A stretch of 64,000 nucleotides of DNA, from assembly GCA_014338405.1 (NCBI GenBank), contig JTDE01000895.1, forward strand, positions 29,034-93,033, given 5' to 3'. The notes below the pieces were generated by a model. The model had not been told where the DNA came from. It ran no database searches and saw nothing but the letters and a program-made list of their open reading frames with translations. The position numbers and the translations under genes were made by a program. Positions 37,501 through 43,690 of the stretch are shown in pieces (the stretch's first letter is position 1; each line of letters starts with the position of its first letter). Source of the stretch: Paragonimus skrjabini miyazakii. Its lineage: Eukaryota > Platyhelminthes > Trematoda > Plagiorchiida > Troglotrematidae.

Positions 37501-38275
37501 CGTTCAAACCCCTTAGACATTGTACTACTGACTGGTTGTCAGATAAACTTCAAACTACGTTAACTACAATAGTGAGCGGTAAACAGACGAAAAACGAACA
37601 ATGCGTTGGAGTTGTCTGTCATTCGTTCATATAATCATAAGTGAATTATGTCGAGCAGTTAGATATGTTTATTCGGCTGTGGTTATTGTGATATGAATGA
37701 CACGATAGCCGTTTCATCAGAACGTGAACAGGAGTTCACATCTCGGTCGTAGCACGGGATATGCATTACTGAAGGATGAAGTTAGGATCTAGAGCTTATT
37801 TATAAAGGCATTTGATCGGAGGAGTTATTTGAATACGATGCCTGTGATAAGATGTAATTGTAGTTGAAACAACAGGCACAAAATGTTGTTCGGATAGTTA
37901 ATATTATGACGAAATGTTTTATCGGTTTTTTGAAAATGTATGTAACGGAAAAATCATTGCTCTTTTGCAACAATATTTACATTTTCCTTCGTAGTTATTA
38001 TTTGTAATGGGTTGTTGAAAATACATGTCATTCTGTTCGTTTAATTAGTTAGACACAAGTGTGGATTGCTGTTTGAAGTGAATTAATGTATTGATTGTTT
38101 CTCCTACGTGGAAAACTTTTCGCTGATAAATGTTTATCTTTTGCGGATTTTGTAGATGCTTCAAATTTGTCCAAACTGTGCTCTGAATAACACACTTTCC
38201 AATGGCAATGTCACAATGGGACCTAGTTCAAATGACACAAACTTCTCAACAGAGATGTCAAGCTCAGCAGGTTGA
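10099..38275 (+). CDS. Multi-domain secreted saposin-like protein (SAPLIP), whole gene model
   Basis: Saposin-B domains are small helical bundles held by three disulfides. In flukes such proteins are secreted into the gut, where they bind or lyse membranes. The model has a signal peptide split over two exons (10099-10208), a micro-exon (15923-15938) and exon sets for four domains: D1 16629-21154, D2 21236-25967, D3 34115-34458, D4 35235-38275. Most exons obey one phase rule per domain (1 to 0, 0 to 0, 0 to 1), typical of domain duplication. Linkage is firm by phase for D1 and for D2 to D3. Open points are an alternative stop in exon 6, a phase conflict at exons 7/8, and a stop ending exon 11 before D4. 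A candidate AATAAA lies at 38660-38665. It could be one long gene or a short gene followed by cassettes, some of them pseudo-exons. Confidence 0.5.
10209..11569 (+). other. Intron 2 of the saposin-like gene, left part
   Basis: Intronic in the gene model. It contains a (TA)n tract at 10478-10504 and, at 10681-10711, a CTGATGA ... GAAAC pair around a four-base stem AGAC/GTCT that faintly resembles a Penelope hammerhead. Nothing else was recognised. Confidence 0.4.
10478..10504 (+). repeat. (TA)n microsatellite
   Basis: About 13 uninterrupted TA units lie in the intron after SAPLIP exon 2. Confidence 0.9.
11570..12037 (+). mobile_element. Penelope-like GIY-YIG relic bounded by inverted repeats
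   Basis: Between 11600 and 11880 a decayed frame reads QTDCVYETKYGDCNACYIGQ, the start of a GIY-YIG domain of the Penelope type (VY then CYIGQT). A shifted frame continues near 11785 with HALLENHKVCFNQALVIHK, the usual later helix. Frameshifts and loss of the Arg/His helix make it a pseudogene. The unit is framed by inverted repeats: CTGAACTGATTGGTCGAATC at 11570-11589 and its complement at 12018-12037 (about 27 paired bases with a few mismatches). Confidence 0.65.
12038..12313 (+). mobile_element. Hammerhead SINE, copy 5 (subfamily A, 5'-truncated)
   Basis: It starts in the middle of the head (TGAGCGTTCGCATATGATGA) right at the inverted-repeat end of the preceding Penelope relic. It then has a mutated tRNA-like part with B-box-like GATTCTAGTCC, a hammerhead relic and the full tail to ACTACGCATCAGTTAT. 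Confidence 0.85.
12158..12202 (+). ncRNA. Hammerhead relic
   Basis: Core CTGACGA is intact. GAAA has become GAAG (position 15.1 changed, only a G-U wobble left). Stem II has two mismatches and stem I one. Probably inactive. Confidence 0.75.
12314..15487 (+). other. Intron 2 of the saposin-like gene, right part
   Basis: No further gene or repeat was recognised apart from the SINE that follows. Confidence 0.35.
15488..15778 (+). mobile_element. Hammerhead SINE, copy 6 (subfamily B)
   Basis: It aligns with copy 1 over the ACACAGGG region, the degenerate tRNA-like part, the ribozyme and the tail words GGTTTATCTGAA and GCGATCAGATGTGT. The A and B boxes are hard to recognise, so this subfamily may be old or use another promoter. 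Confidence 0.75.
15647..15691 (+). ncRNA. Hammerhead relic (core mutated)
   Basis: GAAA, stem III (ACTCGAGT) and H17 = C are kept. The first core reads CTGGTGG instead of CTGANGA, with A6 and A9 lost. Stem I keeps compensated pairs (GCATTA against CAATGC). Confidence 0.75.
15923..15938 (+). CDS. SAPLIP exon 3: 16-nt micro-exon
   Basis: CAAGAAGAACGCTCAG lies between a pyrimidine-rich acceptor (CTTACGCTTCAG) and a consensus donor (GTAAGT). It enters in phase 0 and leaves in phase 1, exactly what exons 2 and 4 need, and encodes QEERS plus one base. It links the signal peptide to the first Cys of domain 1. Micro-exons are common in flukes, and the phase fit is the main support. Confidence 0.6.
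16629..16753 (+). CDS. SAPLIP exon 4: domain 1, first half (Cys1-Cys3)
   Basis: The exon runs from TTTCAG|GT to ATG|GTAAAT and is 125 nt, phase 1 to 0. It reads GCEQCKQTVQKIMGS and on to GRVCQALGMNMPM. Cys1 and Cys2 are spaced CX2C and Cys3 falls about 29 residues later, as in saposin-B. Exon 10 has the same length and pattern. An assembly gap starts 21 bp after the donor, which leaves intron 4 partly unknown. Confidence 0.75.
16775..16874. other. Assembly gap (100 N)
   Basis: Exactly 100 N, a customary placeholder for a gap of unknown length, within intron 4 of the saposin-like gene. A missing exon here cannot be excluded. Confidence 0.98.
18076..18144 (+). CDS. SAPLIP exon 5: domain 1, Cys4-Cys5
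   Basis: The exon runs from CAACAG|TGT to GTA|GTGAGT, 69 nt, phase 0 to 0. It reads CSQLFNELKKSKTEVV and ends MICV. Cys4 opens the exon, giving the usual ten residues after Cys3, and Cys5 is next to last. Exon 13 has the same layout. Confidence 0.75.
18331..18490. mobile_element. Chimeric SINE: inverted head joined to + hammerhead and tail
   Basis: Bases 18331-18362 match the SINE head on the - strand (GGACTTCTTAGGCAGGTC, AAATCTCCGACCTC). The sequence then switches at about 18364 to a + strand hammerhead and tail. The ribozyme segment is 18366-18410: stem I, stem II, GAAA and stem III are intact, but the core reads CTGTCGA (A6 to U). Confidence 0.7.
18366..18410 (+). ncRNA. Hammerhead relic (single core change)
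   Basis: All three stems and GAAA are kept, and the predicted cut lies between 18404 and 18405. The only core change is A6 to U, and G10.1 is changed to A at the base of stem II. Activity is unlikely. Confidence 0.75.
18491..19910 (+). other. Intron 5 of the saposin-like gene, unassigned part
   Basis: No coding or repeat feature was recognised between the SINE fragment and the antisense gag ORF. Confidence 0.35.
19911..20900 (-). mobile_element. Ty3/gypsy-type retrotransposon Gag-protease ORF (CsRn1-like), truncated
   Basis: This is a 329-codon frame, far longer than chance frames here. The N-terminal part is gag-like (QLRDRLIAGINVRDLQQKSL, residues 40-59). Next is a zinc knuckle at 131-143 (CKSCGSKHIQSVC, CX2CX3HX4C) that binds RNA. 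A retropepsin follows with active site FIVDTGCIESF (Asp-Thr-Gly at 200-202) and a later IIGLKCM strand. The order gag, knuckle, protease in one frame and the HSFIVDTG wording recall CsRn1-type elements of flukes. It stops at residue 329 and no reverse transcriptase follows, so the copy is 3'-truncated. It lies antisense in intron 5 of the saposin-like gene. Confidence 0.85.
21062..21154 (+). CDS. SAPLIP exon 6: domain 1 end, with alternative stop
   Basis: The acceptor is CACTTTTAG. Reading from phase 0 gives AIATFVQQFPTKS. Either the frame runs on to TAG at 21152-21154, ending a one-domain protein with GIFKLGVIEANTDDSHY, or a weak donor (G|GTATCT after 21101) splices in phase 1 to exon 7. The site where Cys6 is expected codes Phe (TTT), one base from Cys. 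Confidence 0.6.
   Translation, partial: AIATFVQQFPTKSGIFKLGVIEANTDDSHY
21236..21351 (+). CDS. SAPLIP exon 7: domain 2, first half
   Basis: The exon runs from CTTTAG|CA to AAC|GTGAGT, 116 nt, phase 1 to 0. It reads CEFCTELMGNLSTLLQSN and ends YGICKQIHTN. CX2C is followed 27 residues later by Cys3. Hydrophobic residues alternate as in an amphipathic helix, and there is one possible N-glycosylation site (NLS). Confidence 0.75.
21594..21684 (+). CDS. SAPLIP exon 8 (5' end uncertain): domain 2, Cys4 region
   Basis: The donor GAGC|GTGAGT at 21685 is strong. The open frame reads KVDDMLRQCADQLRYVQS and ends AIAQPS. The good acceptor TTCTACTCAG gives a start at 21594 but needs phase 2, while exon 7 ends in phase 0. 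So a missed micro-exon, another acceptor or a damaged exon must be assumed. Where Cys5 is expected there is Ser (AGC) just before the donor. Confidence 0.5.
22138..22312 (+). mobile_element. SINE relic (subfamily B)
   Basis: This is a degraded copy. It keeps AACTCGAAACTAACAAGTGC in place of the ribozyme 3' half and the tail words CAGTCTATATGAATGCAAAGG and GGTGTTCAATTT. No core is left to fold. Confidence 0.5.
22313..25906 (+). other. Intron 8 of the saposin-like gene
   Basis: No gene or clear repeat was recognised. A short AT tract lies at 23247-23262. Confidence 0.35.
25907..25967 (+). CDS. SAPLIP exon 9: domain 2 end
   Basis: The exon runs from TTCATCAG|ATT to TTA|GTAAGT, 61 nt, phase 0 to 1. 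It reads IVFGACPVIQPPNYMLQNLL plus one base. The Cys sits six residues after the Ser that ends exon 8, the place of Cys6. The phase matches exon 10, to which it should splice. Confidence 0.65.
25968..27738 (+). other. Intron 9 of the saposin-like gene, left part
   Basis: No coding or element signal was recognised, apart from the (TCA)n tract at 26787-26829. Confidence 0.35.
26787..26829 (+). repeat. (TCA)n microsatellite
   Basis: Imperfect then perfect TCA trinucleotide run within an intron. Confidence 0.9.
27742..27860 (-). mobile_element. Short hammerhead SINE insertion with perfect 9-bp target-site duplication
   Basis: TAATTGATT occurs at 27733-27741 and again at 27861-27869. Between them, on the - strand, lies a 119-bp SINE: it begins GTCTAGTGC, has the full subfamily A tail and ends at ACTACTCATCAGT. 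Its 5' end is thus three nucleotides before the predicted hammerhead cut (C|TAGTGC at 27858/27857). Head, tRNA part and ribozyme core are absent. It looks like a separate insertion of an RNA that started at the ribozyme. Confidence 0.85.
28565..30190 (+). pseudogene. RTE-like LINE relic, endonuclease part
   Basis: Broken frames carry the order of an APE-type endonuclease of non-LTR retrotransposons. MTWNVCVLLDR is near 28636, TALIAIELCPHSIDVAALNG near 28695, and an LSRGNSATLLNVYRPTM strand (LNVYRPT, compare SAYAPT) near 28908. DFNLQVGRDYTAW, the Asp-Asn active-site loop (GDFNAR), is near 29032, and a decayed middle continues to KANSYSIN near 30175. Many frameshifts and stops show it is dead. 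The wording is closest to the RTE/F52C9.6-like group as I know it; the clade would need a phylogeny. It lies in intron 9 of the saposin-like gene, same strand. Confidence 0.75.
30191..30498 (+). mobile_element. Hammerhead SINE, copy 10 (subfamily A) inserted in the LINE
   Basis: A 5'-truncated copy: it starts at ACAAGCGAAAGTGG in the head, has a tRNA-like part with A box TGGCGTAGTGG, a hammerhead relic and a complete tail to ACTACTCATCAGTAAT. It splits the LINE between endonuclease and reverse transcriptase, so the SINE is the younger insertion. Confidence 0.9.
30335..30379 (+). ncRNA. Hammerhead relic
   Basis: GAAA, stem III and H17 = C are intact and stem II has one wobble. The core is CTGGCGA (A6 to G) and stem I has one mismatch. 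Likely inactive. Confidence 0.75.
30499..31960 (+). pseudogene. RTE-like LINE relic, reverse transcriptase part
   Basis: This continues the element interrupted at 30190. Recognisable pieces in order: ARILLNLL (about 30540), RSTIDIVFSARQLQKECREH and FMDFTNAF (30616-30720, with the first catalytic Asp), LWTVLSKFGCPGKLVKLIR (about 30746), MLLFADGSG (about 31040), YTDFCYLGGNVSTDLSVDRK (about 31218) and LGHFRRMDDEQIPKRLVYG near 31590. The FADD box reads FADG, so the second catalytic Asp is lost. There are many frameshifts and stops. Decayed 3' sequence may continue beyond 31960. Confidence 0.8.
31961..33837 (+). other. Unassigned; possible LINE 3' remnant
   Basis: No motif was recognised. The part nearest 31960 may be LINE 3' untranslated sequence. 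Otherwise it is intronic in the saposin-like gene model. Confidence 0.3.
33838..34079 (+). CDS. Candidate Cys-rich exon before saposin domain 3
   Basis: A 242-nt open segment from TAATTAACAG to GAAG|GTAACG has phase 2 to 1, so it could splice to exon 10. It encodes eight Cys in about 80 residues, with segments such as MDCNKFMTECMGRHTRNITR, IICKPGTNPC and DNTVSC. The Cys4-Cys5 spacing resembles a saposin second half, but the rest does not fit the usual pattern. It is either a diverged domain end or a chance frame. The entry phase has no known partner. Confidence 0.35.
34115..34239 (+). CDS. SAPLIP exon 10: domain 3, first half
   Basis: The exon runs from CTTGACAG|GC to GAA|GTATGT, 125 nt, phase 1 to 0, the same length as exon 4. 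It reads CDNCLKMMTFAKNVTATA and ends FEAICDLSVLYSSE. CX2C is followed 27 residues later by Cys3. One NVT glycosylation site is present. It joins in phase to exon 9. Confidence 0.75.
34348..34458 (+). CDS. SAPLIP exon 11: domain 3, second half with stop
   Basis: The acceptor is TTCATCATAG. From phase 0 the frame reads KMLFTLVDCHIRNESIDQ, then KLITYLHEECHQP, with TAA at 34456-34458. Length and helix pattern fit a saposin second half, but the expected Cys4 site is Lys or Met and no Cys6 follows. If used, this exon would end the protein before domain 4. Confidence 0.55.
   Translation, partial: KMLFTLVDCHIRNESIDQEMLYLKLITYLHEECHQP
35235..35383 (+). CDS. SAPLIP exon 12: domain 4, first half
   Basis: The exon runs from AGTTCTAG|CA to CCT|GTAATG, 149 nt, phase 1 to 0. 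It starts SKFCEISVPPQKVVRNM and ends KSQCISVWLLNAAP. Cys2 and Cys3 are present. The Cys1 position is Ser (AGC), one base from TGC. Joined to exon 13 it gives exactly ten residues between Cys3 and Cys4, as in canonical saposins. Confidence 0.7.
35825..35902 (+). CDS. SAPLIP exon 13: domain 4, Cys4-Cys5
   Basis: The exon runs from TTTTTTTCAG|TGT to CAA|GTGAGT, 78 nt, phase 0 to 0. It reads CKGQLNSLFSVYIMQLQI and ends EHICQ. It opens with Cys4 and ends just after Cys5, the same frame as exon 5. Confidence 0.75.
37172..37408. mobile_element. Chimeric SINE: 97-bp inverted tail joined to + hammerhead and tail
   Basis: Bases 37172-37268 are the tail on the - strand, from CTGATGAGTAGTACGG to GACTTTTTAGTCGG. 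At 37269 the + strand ribozyme begins and the same tail follows to about 37408. The two tails form a foldback around the ribozyme. GAAA has become an A-run (37296-37302), so the ribozyme is dead. Confidence 0.8.
37741..37872 (+). mobile_element. SINE relic (subfamily B)
   Basis: A degraded segment keeps GGATATGCATTACTGAAGG, a GATCTAGAGC trace and the tail word TTATTTGAATACGATGCCTG. It has no working ribozyme core. Confidence 0.5.
38156..38275 (+). CDS. SAPLIP exon 14: domain 4 end and C-terminus
   Basis: The acceptor is GATTTTGTAG. From phase 0 the frame reads MLQICPNCALNNTLSNGN and ends at TGA (38273-38275). With exon 13 it makes the canonical Cys5-X5-Cys6 (CQMLQIC). The tail of about 30 residues is polar, Ser/Asn-rich and has several NXT/NXS sites. 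This is the clearest saposin C-terminal end in the window. Confidence 0.7.
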   Translation: MLQICPNCALNNTLSNGNVTMGPSSNDTNFSTEMSSSAG

Positions 38276-41200
38276 CCATTACACGTCCTTCAGACGAGTT
38301 GATTCACGTAAGTTTGTTGTCTGTGTATTCAAAACTTACTTGTATCCAGGCCGTAAGAAGCCTCTTAACTTGCATGATGAGATCTGAAAGAAAAGGCCAA
38401 GAATTCGACTCACAGATTGACGCATATTATCTGGAGCACTAATTAACTCACGATAGCAACAATATCATGAAACCAGGAGCAGAGATAACAGAACACAACC
38501 CTGACAGCTTAGAAACCATGTAACAAGTAAGGATGAAGAATGGTCTTTAAACTAATCATTGTGTCTGTCGTGGCCTGAAGGCGAAACAAACGAGAACTAT
38601 ATAGTTATATCTGGAAAGTCCTGAGATTAAGTCAAGCTGTGGATCAATCAGTTGCAAACAATAAAATCGAAAATCAGACGGAGTGATATTCTGACAAATG
38701 CACGGGAAAGAAAAATTCATTGTCCTTGTCAATTAAGAAGTATGTTCGTGAAAAATGATCTTGTCCTGACAGTTTATCTGGTAGCATAGTAAGAGCTGTT
38801 TTCTGCATTCCGTTATGATTGTGACACTATTTGACTGAGAATTTGTGAAATCCTTATTAAAGCAATACTCCGAGTGAATGTAAGTCCGTGTATTTAGGTA
38901 CAAATTACTTTCATGAGTAAACTTAGTATTCTAATGAACGTATGATTCGCCAGGCTATTTTGAAGAAAATGACTTCATTCGTCATTGTAATCCGAATGAG
39001 TCGGTCAGCACGAGGTGTAACTATTGAAGGCCTGTTCATTGATTTGATCTCAAGTATTCCGTTTGACAGTTCGAAGTGTGGTCTTCTGTGACATGTTGGG
39101 CTGAATATTCTCAGATTGGTAAACTCTAGGAAAATCCACATGCCTAACTGAGAAGAGAACCGTTCATCAAAAGAGTGGAACTTAGCGTCATCAAATCTAA
39201 GCTATACGATAAGGCATTGCGTAAACTCAGCTCACCTAAATTTGTCTTCTTATTGCGAACAAGCTTCGAACGACTTTAGTTCGGTCTACATCGAACAGAC
39301 TTGGGAGCAAAAAGTGAGTGATATGAACAACAAAGATCACCAGCAGATCGTTCACAACCGACGGCATCTTACCAATTAACTACGAGCACGTAGCGACAGG
39401 CAGTCTAGCATGCCACCTCGTGCAATTCGTAGAAGCCTTTCGGCCAGTGAGACACGAGAGAGCAAACAACATTCGTAACAATTAGTGCCATCCGCAAGTT
39501 ACGATAAGCATTTACGGACAGATGTGTATGGTGCATGCCTTCCCTTTCTTGTATCAAAACAATCGATAGATATTTGGACAAATCTCTGGGTGCACGAAGT
39601 TCTTTTTGGAGTACAATTGTTAGTTGAGAAATAAATTCTTTGTTTTCAACACCCCCTAATGAATCCTTCATTTCCTATTCAGCATCCTTTTAAATACTTG
39701 TAGTAGCTGCTCATAAGATACCTGGATAGTAATCATGTAAACAGTGTTCGAATTCGTAATTGAAGTCTGTTTTTCTCAGATTCAACCATATGCCGTCTTA
39801 TCCAATCAAGTCAGCTCTGTCCAATCTCACAGTCTGTTTGTTATTGGAGAACGTCATTCTTACACAAGAAATTTTATTTACTTGAACTCTGTTTATCGTT
39901 TATACTACAAGTAATGGGCTAGCTGAATAAGGTAGTCTGAATTTCGACTGATTACATCAAAATCGTTGACGCTAAGGCGATAGAAAACTCCGCTTAATCA
40001 AGCAAGACTATCTGGATCACTGATGCACTCTTACTGATAGATAGGCATTCCTTGAATTAATACATTTTCAGTGTATTATTAAAACATTATATCTAATGTT
40101 ATGTGAAACAGAATGATCACTACATGAAACAGTGTCGGTTTTGTGGACAATTGTGTTCTTTGTACTTATCATCCGAGTTCGTGCAATCAAACTCATTTAT
40201 GCCTTGTTGTTTGTTACAGAAACATTCACCCACTTGACGTCCACGTTGCAGAGCCAAGAGTTAACTAGGATATAATTAGCCACTTGTAACTAGTTTCCAG
40301 TAGCCTCGTTTATACATTTTCCTTCTGAGTAAATAAAATTATGCTTGCTCAGAGAATGTTTTCTGATTCGAGGTGTAAAGATTTGGATCGTTATAGTACA
40401 ATTCAGTACAGTTCAGTTTTCCATGTTACGTCCACTTCATCAACAAATGTAAAATGTTCAATTTCATTGTGTATCAACACACTCAACTTCCTGAAATTGT
40501 CCACCTCTCAAACAAACAAAAAAGCGTTACATCTGTGGATATGTTACTTTCGGCGATAAATTTTATTGCAACCATCCGTAAGCAATTTTTGCAAGAAAAA
40601 TTCTTCTGAATCAACTAAATGTGCACTCTGAATAGAGCAGTATTATAACAATGGGAAGTTATTTATAAACACCAGAACGAACAAAAGATTTCTAACCACC
40701 AATCATTCAATTATTTTCTTCCTGAACTGTTTTCTTGTTGGATTTGTTTGTGTTCGTAACGTAAAAGCCGCTCATAAATCACATAATATATCAATAGAAT
40801 GTCTGCCCAGAGCTGAAGTAGTTATCAACTGCGAATATACCAGTCATACAACCATGAAAAATCAAACAATTATACAGCAAAAATACGCAAAGTAACGACT
40901 AAAATTGGTTGACTTTTGATGAAACGGTGCGAACAAAACCATAAATAGTTTTATCCGAGGTAACAGTAAATTGAAATCTTTGGGATATTGACGTGTATCT
41001 TTGTAGCACACTCTGTAAATCCTGCTTTCCCATTTGTGATGGATGTTATTTGCTATGCTGCGGTGGTGGCAAGCAGTACAGTTTGTTGCATATTCACTTA
41101 CACCTTTAAACTCAACAACAATGATTTCAGCCCCATCTAGGTTTACATAGGTTGAGCGTCTAAATCTTTAGTCTGCGAATCAACCAGTAAAGCTCTCCAC

Positions 41201-42019
41201 ATTCGATACAGATCTCCCCATCAATATATCGCAAGCTGATCGCAAAAGCTTCTGGCGACTCATACATTCTTAAGCGTTCTGCTTGAATGGTGGAGCTTAC
41301 GGATGCCAACAAAGTAGACCGTGCTGATTTTATTTACGGCTGCACCGAAATTTCACAAGTTACAGCGGTCTTCAGATTCTACTGTTGCCTGTGGTCATTG
41401 TTCACCAGCACCACACAGCAACGGCATTAGCCTACGTTTACACGGTTATTCATCAACCAGTCAGGATAGTTGAGTATATACCGACCCAACAGATGACGTG
41501 AGTCGCATACAGCATATATTGTCCAAAATAACTTAACAGCCGATCTGATTACGGTGTGAGACAGTTAATTATGTTAACTAACTTTTTAATGTTCCGCGTG
41601 CGTTGGTTCATCGTACTAAACTCCGACAAGTTTTACAACCGACATACAAATTTTTGTTTGTGAGCTGTACCGTGATGTACAGTGTTCCCCAGTTTCGTTT
41701 AGTTCCGTTTCCGCGAAAGCCGTGCGCGATGAGACTTTGGATTAAGATCAGTTTCATAATAAACTTCGTCGGCTGCTGTGACGAATAGCAAAGACTAGTC
41801 TCATTGATTGTCTTTAGTCCGTGCAACACTGGGTGCAAGCTGTTGATTGCCTCATCCCACTGATGTAAATCACAGTTGTGAACCACACCTGCTGACCTGT
41901 TCTTGGACTAGGTTGTGCTTGTCTAACCGTTAGGGTTGCACAGCAGATTAAATTCTATATGCAGTGAGATGGACACTTTCTGACCATGGATCCACTGCGG
42001 CTCACGCACACACTCAGGA
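38276..42019. other. Saposin 3' flank and unassigned intergenic sequence
   Basis: AATAAA at 38660-38665 may serve the saposin-like gene. Near 39262-39390 a short + frame reads NDFSSVYIEQTWEQKVSD, faintly like the start of a GIY-YIG domain, so a very old Penelope piece may lie here. Nothing else was recognised. Confidence 0.35.
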
Positions 42020-42335
42020 ACAACACTAAACCTGCATATGTTTATTGTATTTAAGCTAGCCGGGCGCCTCCAGTCAGCTACCGCACCGGGGGGAAGTGAG
42101 TGCACCCTATTGGCGATCTTATGCAGTGGATCAGGCAGTAGAACACAACGGTGTCATGCACATCAAATTTCGACACAAACAGGCTTATGTGACTGGAACA
42201 TTTGTGCAAGCACTGGGAAAACTGACCTGATGGTCAATGGCATGGGTACCGTCTGGATCAAAGTTGCATGTCTTGCATCCGTTACCTGGCTAGATATTCC
42301 AGAAAGTCACTACCGAGACTTCAACAAAAGTTAGT
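42020..42335 (+). pseudogene. LINE endonuclease N-terminal fragment
   Basis: The frame ending at 42332 contains DWNICASTGKTDLMVNGMG, then KVACLASVTWLDIP. This matches the start of APE-type endonucleases of RTE-like LINEs (WNVRT, a TGK segment, then a LSEVRW-like strand). A GC-rich 5' stretch at 42050-42100 may be LINE leader. Similarity is lost soon after 42335, so only a fragment remains. Confidence 0.5.
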
Positions 42336-43079
42336 TATCAGAAAGAGAACACACGACAAAATGAGTCCCCTTTATTTCCAGTGTTAATTAATCTAGTAAG
42401 CCTGATGGCGAACAGAAGAAAATGATCTTATCCGAGATTGAACGGCAAGCCCTCATAAACGGTGGGAAGGACATGGTAGAATAAACGCTGTGGTTAGGAA
42501 GAGCGATAGTGCTATACTACTCACACCACTGCTATTCAGTAATGGGCGCCAGAGCATAGATTTTGACATTGAAGTAATTGCAAGAAAAATATAAGGAGAA
42601 ATATTGGGGTGCAGAATCACATAACATGGTTCTTGGCACGTAAGAGAACGTAAAGGAACTGAGCATTGGCGTCTGTGGCAACCGTGACCGTCTGAGCCCA
42701 GTACTGTATGCAGATGAGTGTTTTTGTTTGTTGTCTTGTTGAGGCGCATAACCCACATGTTGCTTTCCTGAGTAAATAACCTTTGTGCCGTCTATGTTCT
42801 TGGCTCACAATAACGCGTAACCTTTGACCACATATCGTTCTGGTCAACCTTCTTGATGTTAGTAACCACCGTCCTTTCAAAGCCCATAGGGGTTAGCTAG
42901 GTTAAACAAAAGCAGTTAGTCGACCACACGATCTTACACTTCGTTAGTCAATAATTGTTTATTACAAAGACAGCGAGAAATGTGACCGATGCCTGATGCT
43001 ATACTTTTTTTAAACTCTGCCAACAGACGGTGTTTCAGAAACTCGAAACACTGGGTTCCCTTTAATAACTTCATAAATG
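42336..43079. other. Unassigned
   Basis: Possibly further decayed LINE sequence. No motif could be defended. Confidence 0.3.
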
Positions 43080-43690
43080 CAGTGAGAAGACATGTTGCGA
43101 TATGTTAACATTTCGTTTACTCTCATCAGTTGCAAACGTAAAACATGCGAGTTATATATGACACACAAATAGAGGCAGACAGGGTACGGGCACGCATATT
43201 GTCACACCACGTATTATGTCATCATCACCGGGGTAACCCTATGGGTTGCTCCGACCACTTTTGTGCACATAGCACTGGCTGGTGCACGTCCCGAACTGGT
43301 TGAGGCAACTCATGACAACAATCTGAAACCGGTGAATCAGTTACTCGAAGCCCCGCATCATCGATTACCAGACACCTCATGATAACAGGTCAACAGATTG
43401 ACCCACTTAGGTCGTTCAAAATATTGTTACGTCAAAAGAACCTGAAGTTACTGGGCTTTAGCGAAGCCATGTTGATCAGAGCTCACCAGCCGGTGCTATG
43501 TGCACAAAAGTGGTCGGAGCAACCCATAGGGTTGCCGTGGTAGTGATGACATAATACGTGGTGTGACAATATGCGTGTCCATACCCTGTCTGCCTCTATT
43601 TGTGTGTCATTTATAACTCGCATGTTTTACGTTTGCAACTGATGAGAGTAAACGAAATGTTAACATATCGCAACGTATGTCTTCTTACTG
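43080..43690. mobile_element. Foldback (MITE-like) element with about 205-bp inverted repeats
   Basis: The left arm 43080-43284 and right arm 43484-43690 are reverse complements at roughly 95 percent identity by eye, separated by 199 bp of unique sequence. The tips are CAGTGAGAAGACAT and CAGTAAGAAGACAT. The flanking 8-mers CATAAATG and TATTGATG match at five of eight positions, which would suit an aged hAT-type duplication, but this is weak. No transposase is coded inside. The transcript would fold into a long hairpin. Confidence 0.8.

Larger units (their letters stand above)
35903..38155 (+). other. Intron 13 of the saposin-like gene
   Basis: It contains two SINE pieces (37172-37408 and 37741-37872). 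The rest shows no recognisable feature. Confidence 0.4.

Noticed and set aside
39262..39390. Separate Penelope GIY-YIG relic (SVYIEQT)
   Set aside because: Only seven residues resemble the domain start and no later motif follows, so it is noted only within the intergenic entry.
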